DNA of 29,743 nt from an uncultured Collinsella sp. (GCA_900542275.1 UQMW01000022.1:1-29743); one strand, 5' to 3'; positions 16,545 through 24,194 are shown, counted from the stretch's first letter. Notes: generated from the letters alone by a model not told the origin. Numbers and translations are program-made.

Positions 16545-17165
16545 ATGAAGAAGCTATATCTACTCCGCCACGGTCAAACTGAGTTCAACGTCAAAAAGCT
16601 GGTCCAGGGCCGCTGCGATTCGCCGCTGACCGACCTGGGCCGTCAGCAAGCCGGGATGGCAGCCGCGTGGCTCAAAGCCCACAACGTCGTTCCCGACAAA
16701 GTGGTCTCTTCGCCCTTAGGCCGAGCCATGGACACGGCTCAGCTCGTCGCATGCGAGCTCCTCGGCCCGGACACAGCAGTCGAGCCCTGCGAAGGCATCA
16801 TCGAGCGCAGCTACGGCTCCTTCGAAGAGGGCCCCCACGACGCCCTACCCACCGACGTCTGGGATCCGGGCGAGGATCTGGTCCCCTTCGGAGGAGAAGG
16901 AAGCCAGGCACTGCAGGAGCGCATGGTAGGCACCCTCACCAATCTCATGGGCGCTAAGGACACCGAAACCCTCCTAGCAGTAAGCCACGGCAGTGCCAGC
17001 CGCCAATTCATCAAGGCTGCAGCCCCAGAGGGCTTCGAGCTCCCAACAAAACTCCCCAACTGCGCCATCATGATCTTCGATTTTGACGATGCACGAGAAG
17101 AGGACGATACGCTCCAATGCAAGTTCACCTTGCAGCAAATTGTGGATCCCCAACAAAGCCATTAG
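16545..17165 (+). CDS. Histidine phosphatase (phosphoglycerate mutase-like) family protein
   Basis: Branch-1 histidine phosphatases transfer phosphate through a phospho-histidine. The 206-residue protein begins MKKLYLLRHGQTEFN, with the catalytic RHG motif at residues 8-10, a second Arg in SSPLGRAMDTAQ, the catalytic Glu in ERSYGSFEEG, and the second His in VSHGSASRQF. The length and overall plan fit small phosphatases such as CobC/GpmB-like proteins rather than true glycolytic mutase. The substrate is unknown. AAGGGGAG precedes the ATG. Codon use leans more toward A-ending codons (GCA, CTA, GTA) than its neighbours, especially in the 3' half. Confidence 0.88.
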   Translation: MKKLYLLRHGQTEFNVKKLVQGRCDSPLTDLGRQQAGMAAAWLKAHNVVPDKVVSSPLGRAMDTAQLVACELLGPDTAVEPCEGIIERSYGSFEEGPHDALPTDVWDPGEDLVPFGGEGSQALQERMVGTLTNLMGAKDTETLLAVSHGSASRQFIKAAAPEGFELPTKLPNCAIMIFDFDDAREEDDTLQCKFTLQQIVDPQQSH

Positions 17166-17250
17166 CCTGAACGAGCAGAGTTAAGCAGACATCAACGTGT
17201 CGTCTCCCGAGCACGGCGGAGGGCCGGAGAAATATATTAAGGTCATCGCG

Positions 17251-17304
17251 AGTTCCGCACGCAAAGGAGAGCACTTAATGTGCTCTCCGTCTTGCGCAGG
17301 ACTG
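17251..17304 (+). repeat. Complete long-hairpin repeat (family I)
   Basis: Three nested stems are visible: AGTTC/GGACT (one G-U pair), CGCAA/TTGCG, and GGAGAGCAC/GTGCTCTCC closing TTAAT. Small asymmetric internal loops (CGCA/CA and A/GTC) separate them. The right half matches 14-38 of the window, apart from one compensated base pair. It lies 85 nt after the phosphatase gene. No U-tract follows, so a simple terminator is unlikely. It is a structured element of unknown function. Confidence 0.65.
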
Positions 17305-17353
17305 CCCGAGCAGGCGACCAAAGCCCCCGGCGTGCCCGCCAGCCGGATGTACG

Positions 17354-17451
17354 GGTTTTCCAGGTGCGGCAGATCGGCCTGAAAGAGGAGGGCATAGACC
17401 TTGAGGTCATGCCCGACGATTGAAGGCCGAGGTGCCGTGCCTGGGAAAGCC
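17354..17451 (+). ncRNA. Structured element A, beside the pcrA stop codon
   Basis: Outer stem GGTTTTCCAGG/CCTGGGAAAGCC (one bulged G), then GCGGCA/TGCCGT, internal loop GAT/AGG, then CGGCCT/AGGCCG. The central region is GAAAGAGGAG, the hairpin GGCATAGACC-TTGA-GGTCATGCC, and CGACGATTGA. The same plan with different stem sequences is at 26949-27050. Two G-U pairs present in both copies fit a + strand RNA. The element ends two bases from the pcrA stop on the other strand. It may be an RNA, a terminator-like 3' structure, or a mobile repeat. Confidence 0.6.
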
Positions 17452-17453
17452 GC

Positions 17454-20354
17454 CTAGGTCAGTTTCACTATAGGCGCAAAGCCCTTCATTAGCTTTTTGG
17501 TCTGGCCGGTCTTTTCGAATTGAACCTCGATCATGTCTCCGGCGACCGAGATCACGGTACCCGTGCCAAAGGTCTTGTGGCTCACGGTATCGCCCGCGGC
17601 AAAGTCCTGCGACGCGCTCGCGCGATCGACCTTGCGATCCACCGTCGGCGACACCTTGGACGACGGCTTTTTGGCTCGCGGTGCACCCGAGCCAAAGGTC
17701 GAAGCAACACGGCCGGCATCGGGTGAGACCCCGCGATGGCGCTCGGTCCCATAGCTGCTGCCGCCAAAGAAATCGTCGAAGCTCGATCCGCCGCGCGAGG
17801 CGGAACCGCCCGTCGAGCGCGTATGCGAGCCAAACACCTTGCCGCCGTACATATCCGAGCCCATACCCGAGCCAAAGGTGCCATGACGGTCGCCGCGCTT
17901 CTCCCAGCCCGTGCCCTCAAAACCGGCAGAACCGATACCGCTGAACTCGATATCCTCAAACGGAATCTCGTTGAGGAAGCGCGAGCGCGGGTTGGCAGAA
18001 GTTGAGCCGTACGTGCGGCGCGTGGCCGCATAGGTCAAGAACAGGCGCTTACGGGCACGCGTGATGGCGACGTAGGCCAGGCGACGCTCCTCCTCGAGCT
18101 TGCCCGGGTCATCGCTGCCGCTAAAGTCGTGCACATGCGGGAAGATGCCCTCCTCCATGCCGGCCACGAACACCGCCGGGAACTCCAGGCCCTTGGCGGA
18201 GTGGATGGTCATCATGGTGATGGCATGCGTCTCGCCAGCCAGGGAATCCAAGTCGGAGCGCAGGGCCAGCCACTCCATAAGTGCAGGAAGCGCCTTACAG
18301 GTGAGCGGACCGTAGGTGCGCTCAATCTCATCGGCATGCACGGCACCCGCCGGCAACTCCGTCGGCGCTGCATATGCGTTGCCCGCGATGGCGGCGGCCA
18401 GGGCGTCCTGCGGCGAGAGTGCCGGAGCGGCCAGGCTATCGAGCGGATTGGTGCCCGCGGCGTCACGTGCGCCGATGGGCACTTCAAACGAAGATGCCGG
18501 GGCGGAGGGTCCCGGCTCGGGCGCGGGCGCACTCACCACGACGGGCTCGGGCTCGGCGCCGGCAGGCACGTCGGCAACGCCGGCAGCGCGCAACTCCTCC
18601 AAGCTCTCGAGCGTGCCCTCGATATCCTCGTGCGTCTCCTCAAATTCGGCGGCGACGCCCAGGAATTCCTGGATGTTCTCGGCACGGCTCTCGGATTCCA
18701 TGGTGCCCTCGGCGCGAAAAGCCCGCAGCAGGCCCGTCTTATCGACGATCATCTCGACGACGTCCTTGAGCTCGCCGTCCATGCAACGGCCCTCGCGCAC
18801 CAGCGCCACAAAGCTCGACAGGCCATTGCGCACCTTGGCGCTAAACATGCCCGTCTCGGCTGTCGCAATCTCGCAGGCCTGGAAGAACGAGCAACGGTTG
18901 TCGCGCGCCAGCTGCTCAATCTTTTGGATCGAAGTGGAGCCGATGCCGCGACGCGGCGTGTTGATGACGCGCTTGACGCTCATCTCGTCGGCCGGGTTCA
19001 CGATCATCTTGAGGTAGGCCATGACATCGCGGATCTCGGCACGGTCGAAGAATCGCGTGCCGCCCACGATCTTGTAGGGCACGCCCGCACGCAGGAACAT
19101 ATCTTCGAGAATACGCGACTGAGCGTTGGTGCGGTAGAACACGGCGATATCGTCGTAGCTCGTACCCTTGGCATGCAGCTTCTCGATCTCGCCGGCAATC
19201 CAGCGGCCCTCGTCGCGCTCGTCGCTCGCCTGGAAGGCTTGGATCTTCTCGCCATCGCCCTCGGCCGTAAACAGGCGCTTGTCCTTGCGCTGCGAGTTGT
19301 GGCGCACCACGGCGTTGGCGGCGCTCAGGATATGGCCCGTGGAGCGGTAGTTTTGCTCCAGCTTGACGGTCTTGCAGTTTTTAAAATCCTGCTCAAAGTC
19401 CAGGATGTTGGTGATGTCGGCGCCGCGCCAGCTGTAAATGGACTGGTCGTCATCGCCCACGACCATGAGGTTTTGGTACTTGGCGGCCAGCAGGTTGGCG
19501 ATCTCGTACTGGACGTGGTTGGTGTCCTGATACTCGTCGACGCTAATGTAGCGGAAGCGCTCCTGGTACTTATCGAGCACCTCGGGGCGGGTGCGCAGCA
19601 GCTCGAGCGTGCGCACGAGCAGGTCGTCGAAGTCCATCGCATTGGCGGCGCGCAGGCGGCGCTCCAGCTCCAGGTAGACCTGCGCGGCCTTTTTGTCATT
19701 GGGGCTGTCGGCAGATTTGAGCATGTCCTCGGGCCCGATCATGGCGTTTTTAGCCGAGCTGATCTTGCTGCGGATCATGTTGATGGGGAACTGCTTTTGC
19801 TCAATGCCGAGCGCCTGCATAATGTCGCGCACCATGCGCTTTGAGTCGTCATCATCGTAGATGGTGAACTGACCGGTGTAGCCCAGCAGGTCGGCGTCCT
19901 CGCGCAGCATGCGCACGCACATGGCGTGGAAGGTGCACACCCACATGCCGCGGGTGCCACTGGGGATGAGCGCTGCCAGACGCTCGCGCATCTCGGCCGC
20001 GGCCTTGTTGGTAAACGTGATGGCAAGAACCTGCCAAGGCTTAACGCCCAGGTCGCCGAGCATATGTGCGATACGGAAGGTCAGGACGCGGGTCTTGCCC
20101 GAGCCGGCGCCGGCAAGTACCAGCAACGGACCCTCGGTGGTGAGCACCGCCTCGCGCTGGGCGGGATTAAGGCTGTCGATGTCGACAAGCGGCTTTGCGG
20201 GCGCAGGAGCCGGCGCGGGGGCGTCGTAGATGTCGAGCGGAACGAGCTCGGGCTCCGGCGCAGCGGGGGCGGTGTATGCATCGAGTGGCACGGGTTCCGG
20301 CGCGGGCGGCACGGGTACCGCGGTGTTCTTTTCCCAGGGCAAGGGCTGGGTCAT
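17454..20354 (-). CDS. pcrA: ATP-dependent DNA helicase, UvrD/PcrA family
   Basis: PcrA/UvrD is a 3'-5' SF1 helicase in excision repair and replication-conflict clearance. It is about 966 residues against roughly 720-780 for most. Motifs: Walker A AGAGSGKT (81-88), TFTNKAAAEM, DEYQDTN (273-279), GDDDQSIYSWRG, QNYRST, TIHSAKGLEFP (716-726) and AITRARKRL. Unusual parts are a Pro/Ala-rich N-terminal arm (about 1-55) with VPLDxYxAPA twice, an Ala/Pro-rich insertion at about 575-686, and a Gly/Ser-rich stretch before a C-terminal Tudor-like domain (FGTGTVISV). The start is ATG 20354, six bases after GAGGAG; a longer frame is poor. It ends against structured element A. Confidence 0.93.
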   Translation of the reverse strand: MTQPLPWEKNTAVPVPPAPEPVPLDAYTAPAAPEPELVPLDIYDAPAPAPAPAKPLVDIDSLNPAQREAVLTTEGPLLVLAGAGSGKTRVLTFRIAHMLGDLGVKPWQVLAITFTNKAAAEMRERLAALIPSGTRGMWVCTFHAMCVRMLREDADLLGYTGQFTIYDDDDSKRMVRDIMQALGIEQKQFPINMIRSKISSAKNAMIGPEDMLKSADSPNDKKAAQVYLELERRLRAANAMDFDDLLVRTLELLRTRPEVLDKYQERFRYISVDEYQDTNHVQYEIANLLAAKYQNLMVVGDDDQSIYSWRGADITNILDFEQDFKNCKTVKLEQNYRSTGHILSAANAVVRHNSQRKDKRLFTAEGDGEKIQAFQASDERDEGRWIAGEIEKLHAKGTSYDDIAVFYRTNAQSRILEDMFLRAGVPYKIVGGTRFFDRAEIRDVMAYLKMIVNPADEMSVKRVINTPRRGIGSTSIQKIEQLARDNRCSFFQACEIATAETGMFSAKVRNGLSSFVALVREGRCMDGELKDVVEMIVDKTGLLRAFRAEGTMESESRAENIQEFLGVAAEFEETHEDIEGTLESLEELRAAGVADVPAGAEPEPVVVSAPAPEPGPSAPASSFEVPIGARDAAGTNPLDSLAAPALSPQDALAAAIAGNAYAAPTELPAGAVHADEIERTYGPLTCKALPALMEWLALRSDLDSLAGETHAITMMTIHSAKGLEFPAVFVAGMEEGIFPHVHDFSGSDDPGKLEEERRLAYVAITRARKRLFLTYAATRRTYGSTSANPRSRFLNEIPFEDIEFSGIGSAGFEGTGWEKRGDRHGTFGSGMGSDMYGGKVFGSHTRSTGGSASRGGSSFDDFFGGSSYGTERHRGVSPDAGRVASTFGSGAPRAKKPSSKVSPTVDRKVDRASASQDFAAGDTVSHKTFGTGTVISVAGDMIEVQFEKTGQTKKLMKGFAPIVKLT

Positions 20355-20415
20355 GGGCGACTCCTCATCTGACGGACGGCGCGCCTGCGGGCAGCGCCAT
20401 AGTTTGAGCCGTACC

Positions 20416-20446
20416 AGTATACCGAGCCGCGCGGACACCGACGCAA
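20416..20446 (-). promoter_or_regulatory. Candidate pcrA promoter
   Basis: On the minus strand TTGCGT (20446-20441) and TATACT (20421-20416) are separated by 19 bases, slightly longer than ideal. The start site would fall near 20409, giving a leader of about 55 nt before the ATG at 20354. Confidence 0.45.
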
Positions 20447-20495
20447 ATCACACCACGACTCCGTGCGCCACCGTCAGGCCCACCCCAGCGAATTT

Positions 20496-20558
20496 GGTGC
20501 AAAGGTGTCAGGTTTGTCTGCACCACGCCGGTGCAAAATAACCTGACCCCAATGCACC
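20496..20558. repeat. REP-like cruciform repeat upstream of pcrA
   Basis: GGTGCA (20496-20501) pairs with TGCACC (20553-20558). GGTGTCAGGTT (20504-20514) pairs with AACCTGACCCC (20540-20550) with one mismatch. TGCACC (20519-20524) pairs with GGTGCA (20530-20535) as an apical hairpin. The whole makes a 63-bp near-palindrome about 140 bases before the pcrA start. The AACCTGACCCC/GGTGCA words are reminiscent of REP-type repeats seen in other gut bacteria. Confidence 0.55.
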
Positions 20559-20595
20559 AATCACGGAGCCACCGATGTCACGGCAACGGTAGCGA

Positions 20596-20695
20596 GCGGC
20601 GGCCAGAGCGAACAAATTGACATGAAAAGAGGGCGGCATAGACCTTTTGGTCATGCCACCCTCTTTGAATGACAAGTTGTCGCTCTGGCCGTCGC
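20596..20695 (+). repeat. Structured element C, downstream of uppP
   Basis: A 16-bp outer stem (20596-20611 with 20680-20695, one G-U pair in the + sense) encloses a long apical hairpin: AAAGAGGG/CCCTCTTT, then GGCAT-A-GACC closing TTTT with GGTC-ATGCC. The apical part, including the bulged A, is the same as in element A at 17391-17413, although the outer arms are unrelated. On the minus strand it lies 15 nt after the uppP stop and ends CCCTCTTTTC, so it could terminate uppP. Confidence 0.65.
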
Positions 20696-20710
20696 GCAAC
20701 GACAGCTGAG

Positions 20711-21688
20711 TTAGAGGCCGAGCATAGGCTCCAGAACGAAGAAGTATGCGAGCACTACGATGCCCAGGATGATGCGGTAAACACCGAAGCACTTAAAGTC
20801 GTGACGGCGAACGAAGCCCATGAGCCACTTGATGGCGATGAGCGAAACCACAAAGGCCACAACGCAGCCCACGCCCAAGATAGCGACCTCGTTGGCACCG
20901 AACGTACCGCCCTTAATAAAGTACTTGACCAGCTTGAGCGCACTCGCGCCAAACATGACAGGGATGGCCAGGAAGAACGTAAACTTGGACGCCACCGAAC
21001 GCGTGCAGCCCAAAAGCAGGCCACCGATGATGGTGGAGCCAGAGCGCGACGTACCCGGCACCAGCGAGAGCACCTGGAAGCAACCGATGCCCAGTGCGGT
21101 CTTCCAGCTCAGGTCCTCGAGCGTAGCGATGGAACCAAAGTCCAGGTTATCGTCATCGTCGTCTGCAGCGGCAGTCGCAGCGGGTGCGGCAAAGTGTGCG
21201 CCAGCGGGACGCCCACCCGACGTCACGGCACGAGAACCAAACGAACCGGCAAGAGCAGCCTGTTCGCGCTTGCTCGCGCGCCAGTTCTCGATCACGATAA
21301 ACAGCACGCCGTATACGATGAGCGCCAGTGCCACGACGGGAGCATTGTAGAAATGCTCCTCCATCCAGTCGTTGAGCGGCAGACCGATTGCCGCGGCGGG
21401 AATGCAGCCGAGCACAATCTTGCCCCACAGCACCCAGGTGTCGCGACGGCCCTCCTTGCCCTTGCTGGGAGAAAACGGGTTAAGGTCGTAGAAGAACAGG
21501 ACGCAGACGGCCAAAATGGCGCCAAGCTGGATCACGACCAGAAACATATTCCAGAACGTCTCGCTCACGTTCATCTTGACGAACTCGTCCACCAAGATCA
21601 TGTGACCAGTCGACGAAACAGGCAGCCATTCGGTGATGCCCTCGACCAGGCCCATAAAGGCAGATTTTAGAAGCTCGATGATATCCAA
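20711..21688 (-). CDS. uppP: Undecaprenyl-diphosphatase
   Basis: UppP (BacA) is an integral membrane enzyme that dephosphorylates undecaprenyl diphosphate so the lipid carrier can be reused in cell-wall synthesis; extra copies give bacitracin resistance. The 325-residue protein has the two catalytic motifs EGITEWLPVSSTGH (16-29) and PGTSRSG (211-217) and about eight membrane segments. The start is taken as TTG 21688, six bases after GAGGGGG; a GTG at 21709 lacks a ribosome binding site. A hydrophilic stretch of about 48 residues (140-188), including five consecutive Asp, interrupts the usual plan and makes it longer than the usual 265-280. Structured element C follows its stop. Confidence 0.93.
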   Translation of the reverse strand: MDIIELLKSAFMGLVEGITEWLPVSSTGHMILVDEFVKMNVSETFWNMFLVVIQLGAILAVCVLFFYDLNPFSPSKGKEGRRDTWVLWGKIVLGCIPAAAIGLPLNDWMEEHFYNAPVVALALIVYGVLFIVIENWRASKREQAALAGSFGSRAVTSGGRPAGAHFAAPAATAAADDDDDNLDFGSIATLEDLSWKTALGIGCFQVLSLVPGTSRSGSTIIGGLLLGCTRSVASKFTFFLAIPVMFGASALKLVKYFIKGGTFGANEVAILGVGCVVAFVVSLIAIKWLMGFVRRHDFKCFGVYRIILGIVVLAYFFVLEPMLGL

Positions 21689-21934
21689 AGGGACCCCCTC
21701 GTTAGACACCCGCCGATATTATTCTGCGGACGGTGCGGGCGATATCCCATTATCAACCGTACGGGCGCGTCTGCGCCTACCCTTACCAAAAAACTCGCCC
21801 GTTCACAGAATTGCGAGCGGTCAAACCCAAATCCTTGGGTATAACTGCAACAAGATAAAGTGTCCGGCGGCCACGCATCCGCGCCCGCCCGATGCACGAG
21901 CCCAGCGCCCGTGCGATAGACCAAGGAGGAAACC

Positions 21935-22372
21935 ATGAACGAGGGCTACACCAAGGTATTTGTTTCACTCGACGGTACTGAGCAGCAGGATTTTGTGCTC
22001 GCACGCGCCATCAAGGTCGCCGCAAACAACGGTGCCAAGCTGATTATCGGCCACGTTATCGATTCCACGGCGCTCGAGAGCGCCGGTTCCTATCCGGTCG
22101 ATCTGGTCAACGGTCTGGAGGAGGCATTTAACAACTCCATCGCCAAGCAGCTCGAAGAGGCCAAGGCCAATCCCGACATTCCCGAGGTCGAGGTCATGAT
22201 TCGCGCCGGCCGCATCCGCGAGACACTCAAAGACGAGATGCTCGACGTGGTCAAGCCCGACTTGGTGCTCTGCGGTGCACGCGGCCTGTCCTCGATCAAG
22301 TATGCGCTCCTGGGCTCGATTTCGACGTTCCTGCTACGCAACACCGACTGCGATATCCTGGTCGTGAAGTAG
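21935..22372 (+). CDS. Universal stress protein, UspA family
   Basis: UspA-type proteins are small cytoplasmic alpha/beta proteins linked to stress survival; many bind ATP. The 145-residue single-domain protein starts with the strand YTKVFVSLDGTEQ. Near the C-terminus it carries the nucleotide-binding pattern G-2x-G-9x-G-S (GARG, nine residues, GS), then CDILVVK. It is therefore of the ATP-binding subgroup. AAGGAGG precedes ATG 21935. It is divergent from uppP and followed by a large inverted repeat and a strong terminator, so it is probably monocistronic. Confidence 0.93.
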   Translation: MNEGYTKVFVSLDGTEQQDFVLARAIKVAANNGAKLIIGHVIDSTALESAGSYPVDLVNGLEEAFNNSIAKQLEEAKANPDIPEVEVMIRAGRIRETLKDEMLDVVKPDLVLCGARGLSSIKYALLGSISTFLLRNTDCDILVVK

Positions 22373-22385
22373 CGTTGCTCCCACC

Positions 22386-22478
22386 GGCCGCGGGGTCTGC
22401 GGGGTTTCCACGGGCACGTCCTCGCCGCGTTGCGGCTGCGGGATGTGCCCTTAGGAAACCCCTCCCGGCCCCGCGGCC
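22386..22478 (+). repeat. Large GC-rich inverted repeat after uspA
   Basis: Nested arms are GGCCGCGGGG/CCCCGCGGCC (22386-22395 with 22469-22478), GGGGTTTCC/GGAAACCCC (22401-22409 with 22454-22462), GGGCAC/GTGCCC, and a GCCGC-GTT-GCGGC tip. The middle arms resemble the outer stem of elements A and B (GGGTTTTCC with GGGAAAGCCC). It is separate from the proper terminator downstream. It may be a diverged member of the same family. Confidence 0.6.
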
Positions 22479-22519
22479 TTCGCAGCCTTACTTCAGCGAG
22501 CTGGCTGATATAAAGATGG

Positions 22520-22554
22520 CGTGCCGCCCCGGTTGGGGCGGCACGTTTTGTTTT
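22520..22554 (+). terminator. Rho-independent terminator of uspA
   Basis: An 11-bp perfect stem, CGTGCCGCCCC/GGGGCGGCACG, with loop GGTT is followed by TTTTGTTTT. The T-run overlaps the hipA stop codon on the other strand. Confidence 0.92.
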
Positions 22555-23842
22555 AGGCCGAGAATTGCTCCAGAACCCTCATTCTCCCAACGGAGTCCGA
22601 CTGAATTTTCAATGCGACCCTGCCCAAATCTCCAGTTGCAGAAGCAAGCTCTGCAAGCTGGGCAGACACCCCTTCAGCAACTTCTGCTGCGATGCTCTTG
22701 ATCATCTTGAGCGGTAGATGAAGATCTTGAGACATGAATTCAAAATCTTCAGGCGTCACCTCATCGATCACTCGATGATCCCCAATATCAATCCCAAGGT
22801 TATGGTCGTATCCCATTATCGTCGTGCAGACAATATCGTATGCAGGGGCCAGCCTCTTTTCACGCCAACTCGGACTATAGAGAAACGAATGGTTCTTGAG
22901 ATGCGAGTCGCAATTCCCCAACGCATAATCGACCATTACCTGACGAGTAAACGTTTGAGCATCGGCAATTACATTAGACGATTGTTCTCTTATCAACCGG
23001 CCGCAAAGAGCCATATAGCAGGTATCGGGACGTGTCTCGTATTTCATATACGAAGGCCAGCCAGCCGCTTGGCAAAAATCCTCCTGATGCAGCCTCAGAG
23101 GCACATCAAATCCGCCCATCGATGGCGACTCATCGCTCCAAATCCTGTCGTAACGTTCGGAAATAAATGCACCAGAAACGGTATCAGAAGCTTCTGAACG
23201 GGCGACCTCAAGCCCGGCCGCAGACGCTGCCGTCATACAAATGAATTCGTTGAGCGGCAAATCCGGGTGTTTAGCAGAAGCAATCTTGACTATGTGAGTC
23301 GAGGGAGCTGAGCCGATCGGCAGCATCCAGTCCCCCGCCCCAGCCTTTTTTGCATCTTTGCCGCGCGGCAAAAACCAACCGGTTTTAGACTGAGCGCCCG
23401 CCAACGACAGCCTCGAATCCTGCATATCATTTGCAATCTCGAACACTTCCGCCTTAGAAAGCGCCTCAAAATCTTTGTCCTGCAAAGGCCGATATCCAGG
23501 ATCGTGGCTCGATTTCTCATCGTTGAGAAACCTCAAGGCGCCGACGCACTCATCGCCCAAACGCTCGAGCATCGATAGATAGTCTGACTGAGGGATTTGA
23601 AAACGCATCGACAGCTCATGCCGAACCGGGCCCTCGGGAAGCATGCCCGAGAAAAAGGCCGAAAACTCATTGCTGGTATATGGGTCTTGCCGCAAGGGAA
23701 GAGAAACTGATAGTGCGGCGGCATCATCGCATTCAAGATAGCCCGCATTATAGGCAAACGTCTCGTTTGCGGGATCGGCCCTCTCAAATTCTCCGACCAG
23801 CTCAAACGTTCCCCGATACTCACGATAAACCTTTAATGCCAT
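22553..23842 (-). CDS. hipA: HipA-family serine/threonine kinase toxin
   Basis: HipA toxins phosphorylate a translation factor (glutamyl-tRNA synthetase in E. coli) and cause growth arrest and persistence. The 429-residue protein has the N-terminal subdomain, the autophosphorylation loop RLSLAGAQSKTG with Ser147, RLHQEDFCQAAG, the catalytic NCDSHLKN (Asp312, Asn317) and metal-binding AYD (Asp336). All key residues seem present, so it is probably active. It overlaps hipB by 10 bases, as in a toxin-antitoxin operon. The gene is visibly richer in A/T than its neighbours, suggesting recent acquisition. The stop sits in the T-run of the uspA terminator. Confidence 0.93.
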   Translation of the reverse strand: MALKVYREYRGTFELVGEFERADPANETFAYNAGYLECDDAAALSVSLPLRQDPYTSNEFSAFFSGMLPEGPVRHELSMRFQIPQSDYLSMLERLGDECVGALRFLNDEKSSHDPGYRPLQDKDFEALSKAEVFEIANDMQDSRLSLAGAQSKTGWFLPRGKDAKKAGAGDWMLPIGSAPSTHIVKIASAKHPDLPLNEFICMTAASAAGLEVARSEASDTVSGAFISERYDRIWSDESPSMGGFDVPLRLHQEDFCQAAGWPSYMKYETRPDTCYMALCGRLIREQSSNVIADAQTFTRQVMVDYALGNCDSHLKNHSFLYSPSWREKRLAPAYDIVCTTIMGYDHNLGIDIGDHRVIDEVTPEDFEFMSQDLHLPLKMIKSIAAEVAEGVSAQLAELASATGDLGRVALKIQSDSVGRMRVLEQFSA

Positions 23843-24078
23843 GAGGCGTCGCCCCTCTCCCTCAGGATCAAATCGACTCCCAGGCTGTTGACGATTTGAA
23901 GGGTTTGGCGAAGATTGGCACCCGCCTTTCCACGCTCAAGCTCGCTCACAAAGCGCAAACTGCACTGGTTGAAGTCAGCCACATCGCGTTGGGTATAACC
24001 GAGCTTCTTCCGGCGTTCGCGCAAATATGCACCGAGTTCAGCTGGGTCAAAAATCGTTCGCTCATTCCAGTCTTGCAT
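23833..24078 (-). CDS. hipB: HipB-like antitoxin, HTH repressor
   Basis: The 81-residue protein is a Cro/C1-type helix-turn-helix factor. The motif spans about residues 14-68 (LGAYLRERRKKLGYTQRDVA, then FVSELERGKAG), with a short C-terminal tail (VDLILRERGDASWH). It should neutralise HipA and repress the operon through the two palindromes upstream. The start ATG at 24078 follows AGGGGAT. It is the first gene of hipBA, with the toxin ATG inside its last codons. Confidence 0.92.
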   Translation of the reverse strand: MQDWNERTIFDPAELGAYLRERRKKLGYTQRDVADFNQCSLRFVSELERGKAGANLRQTLQIVNSLGVDLILRERGDASWH

Positions 24079-24090
24079 GCTAATCCCCTA

Positions 24091-24114
24091 TGATTATCCC
24101 AAACGGGATAATCA
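24091..24114. promoter_or_regulatory. HipB operator 1
   Basis: TGATTATCCC and GGGATAATCA form a perfect 10-bp inverted repeat around AAAC. It contains TATCC-N6-GGATA, close to the E. coli HipB operator TATCC-N8-GGATA but two bases shorter in the spacer. A candidate -10 of hipBA (TATGAT, 24116-24111 on the minus strand) overlaps it. Confidence 0.85.
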
Positions 24115-24131
24115 TAGCACAATATGATTGA

Positions 24132-24151
24132 ATTATCCCATTTGGGATAAT
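24132..24151. promoter_or_regulatory. HipB operator 2
   Basis: ATTATCCC and GGGATAAT form a perfect 8-bp inverted repeat around ATTT, again with TATCC-N6-GGATA. Its centre is 39 bases from operator 1, close to four helical turns, which would put two HipB dimers on the same DNA face. Confidence 0.85.
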
Positions 24152-24194
24152 CTACTTTATGTGAATGGCTCTCAGAAGCGTCATGCCACGACGC

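Noticed and set aside
17391..17413. The apical hairpin of element A as a plain pcrA terminator
   Set aside because: On the minus strand the stem is followed by TCCTCTTTC, a weak U-tract, and the conserved outer stems and loops are not explained by termination. It may still contribute to it.
18129..19844. A 571-codon plus-strand open frame within pcrA
   Set aside because: Antisense to the helicase core motifs; composition typical of shadows.
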